Source: Rhizobium leguminosarum bv. viciae USDA 2370 (GTDB lineage Bacteria > Pseudomonadota > Alphaproteobacteria > Rhizobiales > Rhizobiaceae). From it: 64,000 nucleotides of DNA. Below the pieces are notes generated by a model. That model was not told the DNA's origin and searched no databases. It saw only the letters and a list, made by a program, of their open reading frames with translations. The DNA lies in contig NZ_MRDL01000047.1 in assembly GCF_002008365.1 (NCBI RefSeq), forward strand, positions 62,001-126,000, written 5' to 3'. Numbering within the stretch: position 1 is the stretch's first letter; each line of letters begins with the position of its first letter. Shown piece after piece: positions 51,606 through 59,502 of the stretch. A program made the position numbers and the translations under genes.

Positions 51606-52298
51606 TCAGGCAGGCACAGCCTTCTCCGTCCAGCCGCTGGTCCAAAGCTCCCGCAGCCGGTCGCCGTCGCCCTTGAAGAAATCCTCGCTCGTTGCGCAGC
51701 GCTCCACCCGGTCGCTGCGGAAATTGCGGATCGCCTGGCGCAGCTCGCACCAGGCGACGATATTGGCGGTCTGCGAATAATAGATCAGCGCGACCGGCCG
51801 GATCGTCCGCTCGCTGGCGCGGCCGAGTTCGTCACGGTAGCCGAGCATCAGCTTGCGTTCGTCACGGATCGCGCGGCGCACGATCGCCAGGTCGAAGCCC
51901 GCCGGCTGCGCGATCGAGCCCCAGGCATAGAGCGCCTTGTTGTCCATTGCCTGGCGCAGCGGCGGCGGCACGGCGCCTGATATCTTCCGGTTGACCCGGC
52001 GCGCGGCCTGCTTCAGCTCCTCGTCCGCCGTCCGTTCGAGCAGCGCCAGCGACAGCACGATCGCCTCCATCTCCTCGATCGAGAACATTAGCGGCGGCAG
52101 GTCGAAGCCCGGCCGCATGATGTAGCCGATGCCGCGCCCGCCTTCGATCGGCACCCGCATCGCCTGAAGGGCGGCGATGTCGCGATAGATCGAGCGCACG
52201 GTTACCTCGAGCGTCTCCGCCATCGTCGCCGCCGTCATCGGCTTTTTTGCCAGCCTGAGGATCTGAATGATCTCGAAAAGCCGCGAGGCCTTGCGCAT
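51606..52298 (-). CDS. HTH and WYL-domain transcriptional regulator (YafY family)
   Basis: The 230-residue protein has an N-terminal winged helix (MRKASRLFEIIQILRLAKKPMTAATMAETLEVTVRSIYRDIAALQ) and a WYL-type ligand domain with AIRDERKLMLGYRDELGRASERTIRPVALIYY. It is divergent from a LysE-family exporter with a CTGACA/TGTCAG inverted repeat between them, which it probably binds. The ligand may be a small metabolite; WYL domains can also sense oligonucleotides. Confidence 0.87.
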   Translation of the reverse strand: MRKASRLFEIIQILRLAKKPMTAATMAETLEVTVRSIYRDIAALQAMRVPIEGGRGIGYIMRPGFDLPPLMFSIEEMEAIVLSLALLERTADEELKQAARRVNRKISGAVPPPLRQAMDNKALYAWGSIAQPAGFDLAIVRRAIRDERKLMLGYRDELGRASERTIRPVALIYYSQTANIVAWCELRQAIRNFRSDRVERCATSEDFFKGDGDRLRELWTSGWTEKAVPA

Positions 52299-52322
52299 TT
52301 ACCTCTCCCATCCGCCACGCTC

Positions 52323-52340
52323 CTGACAATACACTGTCAG
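52323..52340. promoter_or_regulatory. Inverted repeat operator for the WYL regulator
   Basis: CTGACA (52323-52328) and TGTCAG (52335-52340), separated by 6 bases, form an 18-base inverted repeat between the divergent regulator and LysE-family genes, 25 bases from the regulator start. It resembles the sites of related YafY-type repressors. Confidence 0.55.
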
Positions 52341-52426
52341 TTGGGTTCCCGTATAGAGCCGCCTATCAGATTGAAATCAATCAGGGTCTTTCAAAACGGC
52401 CCGCAGAACTCAAGGCGGTAACTGAC

Positions 52427-53062
52427 ATGAACTACCACGAAAACCTCTGGCTCTTCTTCACCCTTCTCTTCGGCATCATCATCGTGCCGGGTATGGACAT
52501 GCTCTTCGTGCTCGCCAATTCGCTAACCGGCGGCGTCAAACGCGGGCTGGCGGCGACCGGCGGCATCATGGCCGGCGGCGCCGTGCATTCGGCCTATGGC
52601 GCAGCCGGCGTCGGCGTGCTCGTCACCATGCTGCCGCAGCTTTTCAACGTGCTGCTCTTTGCCGGCGTCGCCTACATGATCTGGATCGGCATTTCGCTGA
52701 TCCGCAGTTCGATCACCGTCGAGGCGGTTGGCCCGGGAACGGCGCACTCCGGCTGGCGCGCCTTCCGCCAGGGCGCCGTCACCTGTCTCGTCAACCCGAA
52801 GGCCTATATCTTCATGTTTGCCGTCTACCCGCAGTTCCTCAGACCGGAATATGGCCCGATCTGGATGCAGGGGCTGATCATGGGCGTCATGACTGTCGTC
52901 ACCCAGTTTGCCATCTACGGCACGCTGGCGATGACGGCCGGCCGCAGCCGCGACCTGCTCGTCGCCAACCCTGACGTCACGGCCTTTGTCGGCCGCTTCG
53001 CCGGACTGCTGCTGGTTGTCGTCTCCGCCTTCAGCCTTTGGCAGGGGTGGAAAAGCGCCTGA
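52427..53062 (+). CDS. LysE/RhtB-family amino acid exporter
   Basis: The 211-residue protein has six hydrophobic segments and the LysE/RhtB pattern: IIVPGMDMLFVLANSLTGGVKRGLAATGGIMAGG and FRQGAVTCLVNPKAYIFMFAVYPQF. Members export amino acids or homoserine-type compounds. AAGGCGGTAAC precedes the ATG. The divergent WYL regulator and the operator between them suggest control by a metabolite. Its substrate is unknown. Confidence 0.9.
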   Translation: MNYHENLWLFFTLLFGIIIVPGMDMLFVLANSLTGGVKRGLAATGGIMAGGAVHSAYGAAGVGVLVTMLPQLFNVLLFAGVAYMIWIGISLIRSSITVEAVGPGTAHSGWRAFRQGAVTCLVNPKAYIFMFAVYPQFLRPEYGPIWMQGLIMGVMTVVTQFAIYGTLAMTAGRSRDLLVANPDVTAFVGRFAGLLLVVVSAFSLWQGWKSA

Positions 53063-53070
53063 GCGCCACT

Positions 53071-53115
53071 GCATGTCGCCCGGAAGTGTGCAGCGGTTCC
53101 GGGATAACGACATGC
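53071..53115 (+). repeat. Dispersed palindromic repeat, GCATGTCG-arm version
   Basis: The arms are GCATGTCG and CGACATGC, with the core AAGTGTGCAGCGG between them. It is the same element as at 555-599 and 54747-54791. It begins 9 bases after the LysE gene stop. Confidence 0.75.
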
Positions 53116-53252
53116 ATAAAAGCAGAGAACTGCCTATCACATTGTTTTTATGTTGATCCGGCAAAACGTGACTGTCCGGACGCATGGATTTTGTCATGCT
53201 CCCGGTGCAGATTGGCCTCCGGCCACTTGGCCGAGGAGAAATGGAGAGGAAT

Positions 53253-53693
53253 ATGAATTGGAAAGCAGTAGCTGCCGCCGCAGCGATGGCCGGCATAGCC
53301 TTAGGTTCGGTGACCGCCGCCGACGGTACTCATGATTCGCGCATTGCGCTGATGAAGCAGATCGGCGGTTCGGCCGGCGCCCTGGCAGCCATCGCCAAGG
53401 GCACCAAGCCCTATGACGCCGAGGCGGTGAAGGCGGCGCTGACGACCATCGCCGCAACGGCCAAGGTCTTCCCCGACCAGTTCAAGCCGGGCACCGAGAC
53501 GGGCGACGAAGAGGCGAGCCCGAAGATCTGGGAAAACATGGATGACTTCAAGGCGCGCGCCGCCAAGCTCTCCACCGACGCCGAAACCGCGCTGGCTCAG
53601 CTTCCGGCCGATGCCGCCGCCGTCGGCGCCACGGTCAACACGCTCGGCGCCAATTGCGGCGGCTGTCACAAGGCCTATCGCATCAAGGATTGA
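53253..53693 (+). CDS. Cytochrome c' / c-556 type monoheme cytochrome
   Basis: The 146-residue protein has a signal peptide (cut near 23, ...GSVTAADGT) and a four-helix bundle ending in the heme site CGGCH at 135-139, typical of cytochrome c'/c-556. It is periplasmic and may bind NO or shuttle electrons. GAGAGGAAT precedes the ATG at 53253. A diheme cytochrome c gene follows 137 bases later on the same strand, probably in the same operon. Confidence 0.9.
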   Translation: MNWKAVAAAAAMAGIALGSVTAADGTHDSRIALMKQIGGSAGALAAIAKGTKPYDAEAVKAALTTIAATAKVFPDQFKPGTETGDEEASPKIWENMDDFKARAAKLSTDAETALAQLPADAAAVGATVNTLGANCGGCHKAYRIKD

Positions 53694-53830
53694 TAGGCCG
53701 TTTGATCTGGAACTTGATACGCGACCCGCGCCGGCCTTGCCGCCGGCGCGGATCACCTTATTCTCCGCCCGTGCGGGCTGGTCGCAGAACCGCTCCAAGC
53801 AGGAAAATCTCGGTAAAGGGGAGGCGGAGC

Positions 53831-54745
53831 ATGGTCCGCAGGTTCATCCGGTTACTGCTCTGTCTGATCGGCGTCGCCGTGCTTGGCGGCGGCGCCTTCT
53901 ATCTCGTCACCGCACCCGATCCGCTGCCGGAGAGCCGTTGGGCCGGTCTCGGCGCGCCGGACCCGGCGAACGGTCAGATGGTTTTCTGGGCGGGCGGCTG
54001 TGTCAGCTGTCATGCAGCACCGGGTTCCGAAGGCGATGCAAAGCTGACGCTTGCAGGCGGCCTGGCGCTGAAGAGCCCTTTCGGCACCTTCCACGTGCCG
54101 AACATCTCACCCGATGAAAAGGCCGGCATCGGCGCCTGGACGCTCGCCGAATTCGGCAACGCGATGAAGCGCGGCGTCGGCCCGGGTGGCGAGCACCTCT
54201 ACCCGTCCTTTCCCTACAGCTCCTATTCCCGCATGAGCGATAAGGACGTCAACGATCTCTTCGCCTTCCTGAAGACCCTGCCGAAGAGCGCAAATGTCGC
54301 GCCACAGCATGAGCTGCCGTTCCCCTTCAACATCCGGCTGGCGCTCGGCGGCTGGAAATTCCTCTATTTCAGCGACCAACCGCGCGTCGCGCTCGCCAAG
54401 AGCGACGACAAGATCAAGCGCGGGCAATATCTCGTCGAAGGCCCCGGTCATTGCGGCGAATGCCATACGCCGCGCGATGCGCTGGGCGGCTTCCAGGCGG
54501 ATCAGTGGCTCGCCGGCGCCCCCAATCCGGAAGGCAAGGGCCGCATACCGGATATCACCCCGGCCTCCAAGAGCATCGGCGGCTGGAGCGAGGCCGATAT
54601 CGCCAGCTACCTCGAAACCGGCTTCACCCCCGATTTCGATTCCGTCGGCGGCTCTATGGTCGATGTGCAGCAGAACATCGCCCATCTGCCGGCCGCCGAC
54701 CGCGAGGCGATCGCCGCCTATCTGAAGGCCGTGCCGGGACGCTAA
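53831..54745 (+). CDS. Membrane-anchored diheme cytochrome c
   Basis: The 304-residue protein has an N-terminal membrane anchor (about 5-27, LLLCLIGVAVLGGGAFYLV) and two heme c sites, CVSCH (57-61) and CGECH (208-212), each followed by methionine-rich loops. The two-domain shape matches cytochrome c subunits of periplasmic alcohol, aldehyde or gluconate dehydrogenases, which usually have three hemes; here I see two. GGGGAGGCGGAG precedes the ATG. It follows the c-556 gene and may share electrons with it. Confidence 0.9.
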   Translation: MVRRFIRLLLCLIGVAVLGGGAFYLVTAPDPLPESRWAGLGAPDPANGQMVFWAGGCVSCHAAPGSEGDAKLTLAGGLALKSPFGTFHVPNISPDEKAGIGAWTLAEFGNAMKRGVGPGGEHLYPSFPYSSYSRMSDKDVNDLFAFLKTLPKSANVAPQHELPFPFNIRLALGGWKFLYFSDQPRVALAKSDDKIKRGQYLVEGPGHCGECHTPRDALGGFQADQWLAGAPNPEGKGRIPDITPASKSIGGWSEADIASYLETGFTPDFDSVGGSMVDVQQNIAHLPAADREAIAAYLKAVPGR

Positions 54746-54746
54746 A

Positions 54747-54847
54747 GCATGTTGCGCAAAACTGCGCAGCGGTTTTGCGGCAACGACATGCGTAAAAACA
54801 AAGATCCAAAGCGCGTCGCATGAATCAAGTTTGATGCGACGCGCTTT
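54747..54847 (-). repeat. Repeat plus terminator hairpin downstream of the cytochrome genes
   Basis: The GCATGTTG/CGACATGC element (54747-54791) is followed by a perfect 14-bp stem, AAAGCGCGTCGCAT (54808-54821) with ATGCGACGCGCTTT (54834-54847). On the minus strand the stem is followed by GGATCTTTGTTTTT, so it reads as a terminator for the GST gene at 54891. The arrangement copies the pair at 555-655. Confidence 0.75.
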
Positions 54848-54890
54848 AAGTGCGGTTGTGCCTGGCACCTTCGCAAGGTCCTACGCCTGC

Positions 54891-55520
54891 TTATAGGGAG
54901 GTGGGACCTGGCATCAGATCATAGGGATGGCGCCAGCCGGGCATCTTGCTGATACGATCTTTCCAGGCTGTGATAGCCGGGAAGGCGCTGTGATCTATCC
55001 CGGTTTCCTCCGGCATGAAGACGTAGCCCGCCAGAGAGAGGTCTGCGATCGTCAGTCGGTCGCCGACCATGAAGGCCTGGTGCGCCAGATGTTCGTCAAC
55101 AATGGCATAGGCAGCTTTGGCCCTCAGTCTCAAAAACTCGACGACGGGCGTCTCGCCGCTCTTCTGAAGGCCATACATGAACCTCAGCGTTGCGTAGTAG
55201 CTCGTGAATTTATGGTTGTCGAAAAGAATCCAACGCATGATGTCACGCCGTTCTTCGACCGTCTGCGCCCCAAAGTGGCCTGTCACCTCTGACAAGTAGT
55301 CCAGGATGATCCCCGATTGGCTGATTTTCGTTTGCCCATGTTCGAGCACAGGCGCCTCGCCCTGTTCGTTTATGGTTTTTCGCCATTGTTCGGTTCGCGT
55401 TTCGCCGCCCAGATAATCAACGAAAATGCTTTCCCACTCGATGCCGGCAAGCGCAAAGAACAGCGCGACCTTGTAAGAATTCCCCGACAGAGCGAAACAA
55501 TGGAGTTTGAAATCAGGCAT
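54891..55520 (-). CDS. Glutathione S-transferase family protein
   Basis: The 209-residue protein has a thioredoxin-like N-terminal half (FALSGNSYKVALFFALAGIEW, QGEAPVLEHGQTKISQSGIILDYLSE) and an all-helical C-terminal half (RWILFDNHKFTSYYATLRF). It lacks the Cys10 of beta-class GSTs; a serine in ALSGNSYK is the likely catalytic type. The substrate is unknown. The ATG is preceded by AAGGAGCTTTC on the minus strand. Its GC content is lower than that of the cytochrome genes next to it. Confidence 0.85.
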   Translation of the reverse strand: MPDFKLHCFALSGNSYKVALFFALAGIEWESIFVDYLGGETRTEQWRKTINEQGEAPVLEHGQTKISQSGIILDYLSEVTGHFGAQTVEERRDIMRWILFDNHKFTSYYATLRFMYGLQKSGETPVVEFLRLRAKAAYAIVDEHLAHQAFMVGDRLTIADLSLAGYVFMPEETGIDHSAFPAITAWKDRISKMPGWRHPYDLMPGPTSL

Positions 55521-55627
55521 GAAAGCTCCTTATGCAATTCGACAAAGCATGTCGCGCAATACTGTGCAGCCGTTTTGATGCGTTGAGCTTCGGCTCTTGC
55601 GAAAGCCGAACCTTCGAGCCGGTCACC

Positions 55628-56122
55628 CTAAGCGATCGACTGCATATAGCGCATGCCGGTCACCGGACGCGGGGTGAAATCCAGCTGTTCGTAGAAGCGG
55701 TGCGCCAGCACGTTTCCGGTGGCGGCGCTGACGGAGAGGTAGCCGCAGCCGGCATTGCGGGCGGTCTCGCGCGCCCGGTCGACGAGCAACTGGCCGGTGC
55801 CGTGACCGCGATGGCCGTCACGCACGAAGAGGTGGTGCAGGTCCATGCCGCGCTTGCCTTCCTGCGCCCTGTAGAGCGGCACGAGAATGGCGTAGCCGAT
55901 CAGCCCTCCGCCGGTCTCGGCGACGAGCGCATTAATCCAGGGCAGCGGGCCGAAGAGGTCGCGCTCCAGCTGCTCCGCCGTCGTGCCTGCCGAATCGCCG
56001 TGATGGGCGGCAAGCAGGGCGATCATCTCGTTGAGTTCGGGCAGGTCGCGCGGCTTGGCGGCGCGGATCGTCACCACCGATGGGCGCATCAGTGAAATTT
56101 CGCTGTCTTCGATTTCGGTCAT
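55628..56122 (-). CDS. GNAT-family N-acetyltransferase
   Basis: The 164-residue protein has the GNAT core VTIRAAKPRDLPELNEMIALL, the acetyl-CoA site LHHLFVRDGHRGHGTGQLL, and NVLAHRFYEQLDFTPR. Acceptor unknown. The ATG at 56122 (MTEIEDSEISLMRP) follows AAGGACGCG; the frame stays open to 56200 but has no homology. A partial GCATGTCG-type repeat lies just downstream, from about 55547 to 55578. Confidence 0.82.
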   Translation of the reverse strand: MTEIEDSEISLMRPSVVTIRAAKPRDLPELNEMIALLAAHHGDSAGTTAEQLERDLFGPLPWINALVAETGGGLIGYAILVPLYRAQEGKRGMDLHHLFVRDGHRGHGTGQLLVDRARETARNAGCGYLSVSAATGNVLAHRFYEQLDFTPRPVTGMRYMQSIA

Positions 56123-56356
56123 GGTCTTCGCGTCCTTTGATATTCTGCCGTCAGGACGCTGCCGATACAACAAAGCCGCCTGACGGCGGCTTGTTGACAA
56201 TATGATCTTGTCCGGCCGCCCTTTACAGGTACAGCCAAAAATACGAGCGGCTCTGGTGCGCGTTTTTGATCATGGATCATAGATCGTCGGAAATGCGGGC
56301 TTTGTCAATGGCGGATCGGAGCCCATCACAGGCATTGAGCCCTGGCCTCACTCTTG

Positions 56357-56378
56357 ATAGTATACCCCCCTATGCTAT
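56357..56378. promoter_or_regulatory. DmeR-type operator (G/C tract flanked by TA arms)
   Basis: ATAGTATA, CCCCCC and TATGCTAT form a palindrome with 7 of 8 arm bases paired around a six-C tract. RcnR/CsoR-family repressors bind such TACT-G6-AGTA-type sites. It ends 13 bases upstream of the dmeR ATG, so binding would block transcription of both dmeR and dmeF. Nickel or cobalt would relieve it by family analogy. Confidence 0.7.
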
Positions 56379-56391
56379 ATGAGGACCCATC

Positions 56392-56664
56392 ATGTCCCAC
56401 ACCACCCTGCAGAAAAAGAAGCTCGTCGCCCGCATCAGCCGCTTGAAGGGGCAGATGGAGGCGGTCGAGCGCGCCCTCGAGTCTGAGCGCCCTTGCGGCG
56501 AGATCCTGCAACTGCTCGCCTCCGTCCGCGGCGCGCTGACCGGGCTGACCGGCGAGGTGCTCGACGATCATCTGCGTGAGCACGTGCTGAATGCCGCCGA
56601 CGATGCGGCAAGGGCGGAGGCGGTCGAGGACATATCGGAAGTGTTGAGAACCTATATGCGCTAG
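56392..56664 (+). CDS. dmeR: Metal-sensing repressor DmeR (RcnR/CsoR family)
   Basis: The 90-residue all-helical protein has the CsoR/RcnR pattern: LVARISRLKGQMEAVERALE, the conserved cysteine in ERPCGEILQLLASVRGAL, and the His-containing EHVLNAADD. It would form a tetramer that binds the operator upstream and releases it on binding nickel or cobalt. It precedes the efflux gene dmeF on the same strand, as in the described R. leguminosarum dmeRF operon (recalled, not checked). No clear Shine-Dalgarno sequence other than GAGGACCC. Confidence 0.88.
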   Translation: MSHTTLQKKKLVARISRLKGQMEAVERALESERPCGEILQLLASVRGALTGLTGEVLDDHLREHVLNAADDAARAEAVEDISEVLRTYMR

Positions 56665-56799
56665 AGCAATTCCAGGAAAAGTGTGAAGCGATTTTCCCAG
56701 GCAAAGCGCGAAGCGATTTTGCCGGGAATTGCGTAAAAAACAAAAGCTTAGAGCGGTTTTGCGTTTTCATGAAACGCTGAAGCGCTGAACCGCTCTAAG
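56663..56799 (+). repeat. Repeat cluster between dmeR and dmeF
   Basis: The element begins at the dmeR stop: AGAGCAATTCCAGG with core AAAAGTGTGAAGCGATTTT, a second related core, then AATTGCG. It is followed by the GAGCGGTTTTGCG...GAACCGCTCT hairpin at about 56752-56797. The 157-base gap holds nothing else. Confidence 0.7.
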
Positions 56800-56821
56800 C
56801 GCGATGACGAAGGAGCCTGTC

Positions 56822-57853
56822 ATGAGTGTGGGAAGCGACAAAGCTGGAATCAATGCCCTGGAACATGATCATGTCTTCCTCGGCGCCGATCATACGCGCA
56901 ACGAGCGGCGCATCTGGCTGGTGATCGCGCTGACGGCAGTGATGATGGTGGCGGAAATCGCCGCCGGCACCGTCTACGGCTCCATGGCCCTGGTCGCCGA
57001 TGGCTGGCACATGTCGACCCATGCCAGTGCGCTGCTGATTTCGGCGCTCGCCTATCTCTTCGCCCGCCGGCAGGCACGCAATCCGCGTTTCACCTTCGGC
57101 ACCGGCAAGCTCGGCGATCTCGCCGGCTTCGCCAGCGCTATCATCCTTACCCTGATCGCCCTGCTGATGGCCTGGGAAAGCCTGCTGCGCCTTTCCAATC
57201 CCGTGCCGATCGGTTTTGCCCAGGCGATCGCCGTGGCGGTGATCGGCCTTGCCGTCAATCTGGCCAGCGCCTGGCTGCTGGCCGGCGGCGGCCATGTCGC
57301 GCATGGCGATCATGCGCACCATCATCATGGGCATGGCCATCACGCGCATCACAGTCATGGCAACCACGCCCATCCCGCGCATGGACATCGTCCGCACGGT
57401 CATGGCGACCATGCCCATCACGCAAAGACCGGCGACAACAATATCCGCGCCGCCTATCTGCATGTCATCGCCGATGCTTTGACCTCCGTGCTCGCCATCG
57501 CGGCGCTGACGCTCGGCAGCCTTTATGGCTGGCTCTGGCTCGATCCCCTGATGGGCATCGTCGGCGGTTTGGTGATCGCCAATTGGTCGTGGAGCCTGAT
57601 GAAATCCTCCGGCGTCGTCCTGCTCGACGTCATTTCCGAAGGCGAGACGCTGCCGGCGGAGATCCGCGGCGCCATCGAGACGGAGGACGACCGGATCACC
57701 GATCTGCATGTCTGGCAGGTCGGCCCCGGCCATCATGCCGCAATTGTTGCCGTCCTTACCTCGAAGCCGCGCGATCCGGCCTTCTACAAGGGCAGGCTTT
57801 CGGCGTTGGAGGAATTGTCGCATGTAACGGTCGAGGTTACGCGCGCGGCGTGA
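56822..57853 (+). CDS. dmeF: Cation diffusion facilitator DmeF (nickel/cobalt efflux)
   Basis: The 343-residue protein has six membrane segments with the CDF motifs GSMALVADGWHMSTHASALL (Asp/His of the zinc-type site) and LHVIADALTSVLAIAAL (HVIAD), and a C-terminal domain (about 275-343). A long His-rich loop (about 160-200, with HAHHHHGHGHHAHH) lies between helices four and five and should bind metal. The family exports divalent metals into the periplasm. AAGGAGCC precedes the ATG at 56822. It follows dmeR and is probably induced by nickel or cobalt. Confidence 0.9.
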   Translation: MSVGSDKAGINALEHDHVFLGADHTRNERRIWLVIALTAVMMVAEIAAGTVYGSMALVADGWHMSTHASALLISALAYLFARRQARNPRFTFGTGKLGDLAGFASAIILTLIALLMAWESLLRLSNPVPIGFAQAIAVAVIGLAVNLASAWLLAGGGHVAHGDHAHHHHGHGHHAHHSHGNHAHPAHGHRPHGHGDHAHHAKTGDNNIRAAYLHVIADALTSVLAIAALTLGSLYGWLWLDPLMGIVGGLVIANWSWSLMKSSGVVLLDVISEGETLPAEIRGAIETEDDRITDLHVWQVGPGHHAAIVAVLTSKPRDPAFYKGRLSALEELSHVTVEVTRAA

Positions 57854-57966
57854 TCGGCGCGATCGGACGACAAAGGTCGCTCGACGGACGATTAACATCA
57901 CCTTGGGGACGAGATGCCGCCGCAATCTCGCCTTAGCTCTGTCCTCCTGATTTGCCGGAGGATTTC

Positions 57967-58884
57967 ATGGATCTCAGTCTGACCCGCCGCATGCTGATAG
58001 GCTCGGCATTGTGCCTGCCTGCGATGGGCTTGCCCGCGCTGGCGATTCCCGCCAACGCCGAGGAGGGGGCCAAGGAGAGTGCCGAGGAGGGCGACGACAA
58101 CATCGAGCGCCGCCTTGCTGCGCTGGAAAAACGCACCGGCGGCCGCCTCGGCGTCTCGGTGCTCGACACTGAGACGAGCATCTCCTTCGGCTATCGCGGC
58201 AGCGAGGCCTTCCCGATGTGCAGTACCTTCAAGGCTCTGGCCGCCGCTTTCGTGCTTGCCCGTGCCGACAAGGGCGAGGAGAACCTCGACCGGCGGGTGA
58301 CCTATGGCAAGGACAAGCTCGTCGATTATTCGCCGCTCAGCGAAAAACATGCCGGCACCGATGGCATGACCATTGCCGAACTCTGCGAGGCGGCGGTGAC
58401 CGTCAGCGACAACACGGCCGGCAATCTGCTGCTCGAAAGTTTTGGCGGTCCGGCGGCGCTGACCGAATGGCTGCGCTCGATCGGTGACGGCACGACCCGT
58501 CTCGACCGCACCGAACCGACGCTGAACGAGGGCCGAAAGGACGACCCGCGCGACACGACGACCCCGGATGCGATGCTCGACACGCTCGGCAATCTGACGC
58601 TCGGCTCGGTCCTCGCCGAAGCATCCTGCGACAGGCTGATCGCCTGGCTGGTGGCGAGCACGACAGGCAAGGAGCGGCTGCGCGCCGGCTTGCCGGCGGA
58701 TTGGAAGGTCGGAGACAAGACCGGCACCGGGCCGAATGGCTCTCTCGGCGATATCGCTGTGATCTGGCCGCCGGATCGCGGTCCGATCGTCGCAGCCGTC
58801 TATATCAGCGAGACGACCGTGCCGGTGAAGGAACTCAACCCGGTCTTTGCCGAAGTCGGCCGCATGATCGTCGAGATGGTGTGA
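57967..58884 (+). CDS. Class A beta-lactamase
   Basis: The 305-residue protein has a Tat-like signal (LTRRMLIGSALC, residues 5-16), the active-site STFK at 86-89, SDN at 147-149, the Omega-loop Glu in EPTLNE (183-188) and KTG at 251-253, so all catalytic motifs of a serine beta-lactamase are present. A cysteine (Cys85) precedes the active serine, but the matching carbapenemase-type Cys after KTG is absent (KTGTG). It would hydrolyse penicillins or cephalosporins in the periplasm. GCCGGAGGA precedes the ATG. No ampR-like regulator is adjacent. Confidence 0.92.
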   Translation: MDLSLTRRMLIGSALCLPAMGLPALAIPANAEEGAKESAEEGDDNIERRLAALEKRTGGRLGVSVLDTETSISFGYRGSEAFPMCSTFKALAAAFVLARADKGEENLDRRVTYGKDKLVDYSPLSEKHAGTDGMTIAELCEAAVTVSDNTAGNLLLESFGGPAALTEWLRSIGDGTTRLDRTEPTLNEGRKDDPRDTTTPDAMLDTLGNLTLGSVLAEASCDRLIAWLVASTTGKERLRAGLPADWKVGDKTGTGPNGSLGDIAVIWPPDRGPIVAAVYISETTVPVKELNPVFAEVGRMIVEMV

Positions 58885-58943
58885 ATCGGGAAAATGCGGC
58901 GGAGAAGGCTCCCGCCGCATGCTGGATTAGATCTGCCTGTGGC

Positions 58944-59408
58944 TCAGGCGGCGGTGATATCGTCCGCCGTCTTGGTGCCATCATCCTCGATACCGGCCAT
59001 CTCGCGCTTGATCTGCTCGGTGATTTCCTTCTCGATTGCGGCGCGTTGGTCGGCCGGCATGGCGGCCAGATCGGCCTCGGTCAGATCGTGCTGCTCGAGA
59101 TAGCGGGCCCGGATATATTCCGCCGGCGTCATGTTGCCCCATTTGGAGAATTCGTCGACCAGGGCGGCATGCGCCGCACTCGCCGCCGCTTCATCGTCGG
59201 AAGGCTGATTGATGTAGGGGCCTTCGCTGCTTTGCAGGGCCCACATCGTATTGGCGATCGAAGGCGGCGTGCTGCTGGGCTCGAGACCGGGCGCGGTATT
59301 GCGCGCAGTGCTGTCGAAGTCCGTCGTTTGCTGATTCTTGGATTTGGCCGACTGATCGAAAAGACCGCCGACCCCGTAATAATTGCGAATATTGCTAGAG
59401 ATTTCCAT
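58944..59408 (-). CDS. Conserved hypothetical protein
   Basis: The 154-residue protein begins MEISSNIRNYYGVGGLFDQ, has a Ser/Thr/Pro-rich middle (TARNTAPGLEPSSTPP), and a predicted helical C-terminal half (LVDEFSKWGNMTPAEYIRARYLEQHDLTEADLAAMPADQRAAIEKEI). No signal peptide or membrane segment. I do not recognise a family. The ATG at 59408 has GGAGAG upstream on the minus strand. It is convergent with the beta-lactamase gene. Confidence 0.6.
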   Translation of the reverse strand: MEISSNIRNYYGVGGLFDQSAKSKNQQTTDFDSTARNTAPGLEPSSTPPSIANTMWALQSSEGPYINQPSDDEAAASAAHAALVDEFSKWGNMTPAEYIRARYLEQHDLTEADLAAMPADQRAAIEKEITEQIKREMAGIEDDGTKTADDITAA

Positions 59409-59502
59409 AAAAACTCTCCCCGAAAAACGGGGAGAGAATGGCGATGCAGCCATGCCTAGAGCTTGCGCCGGTGCCTTCTCTTGAGGAGAAAGGGTTCTCC
59501 CA

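Noticed and set aside
57967..58884. Carbapenemase-type beta-lactamase
   Set aside because: Although a cysteine precedes the active-site serine, the partner cysteine expected after KTG in that group is absent.
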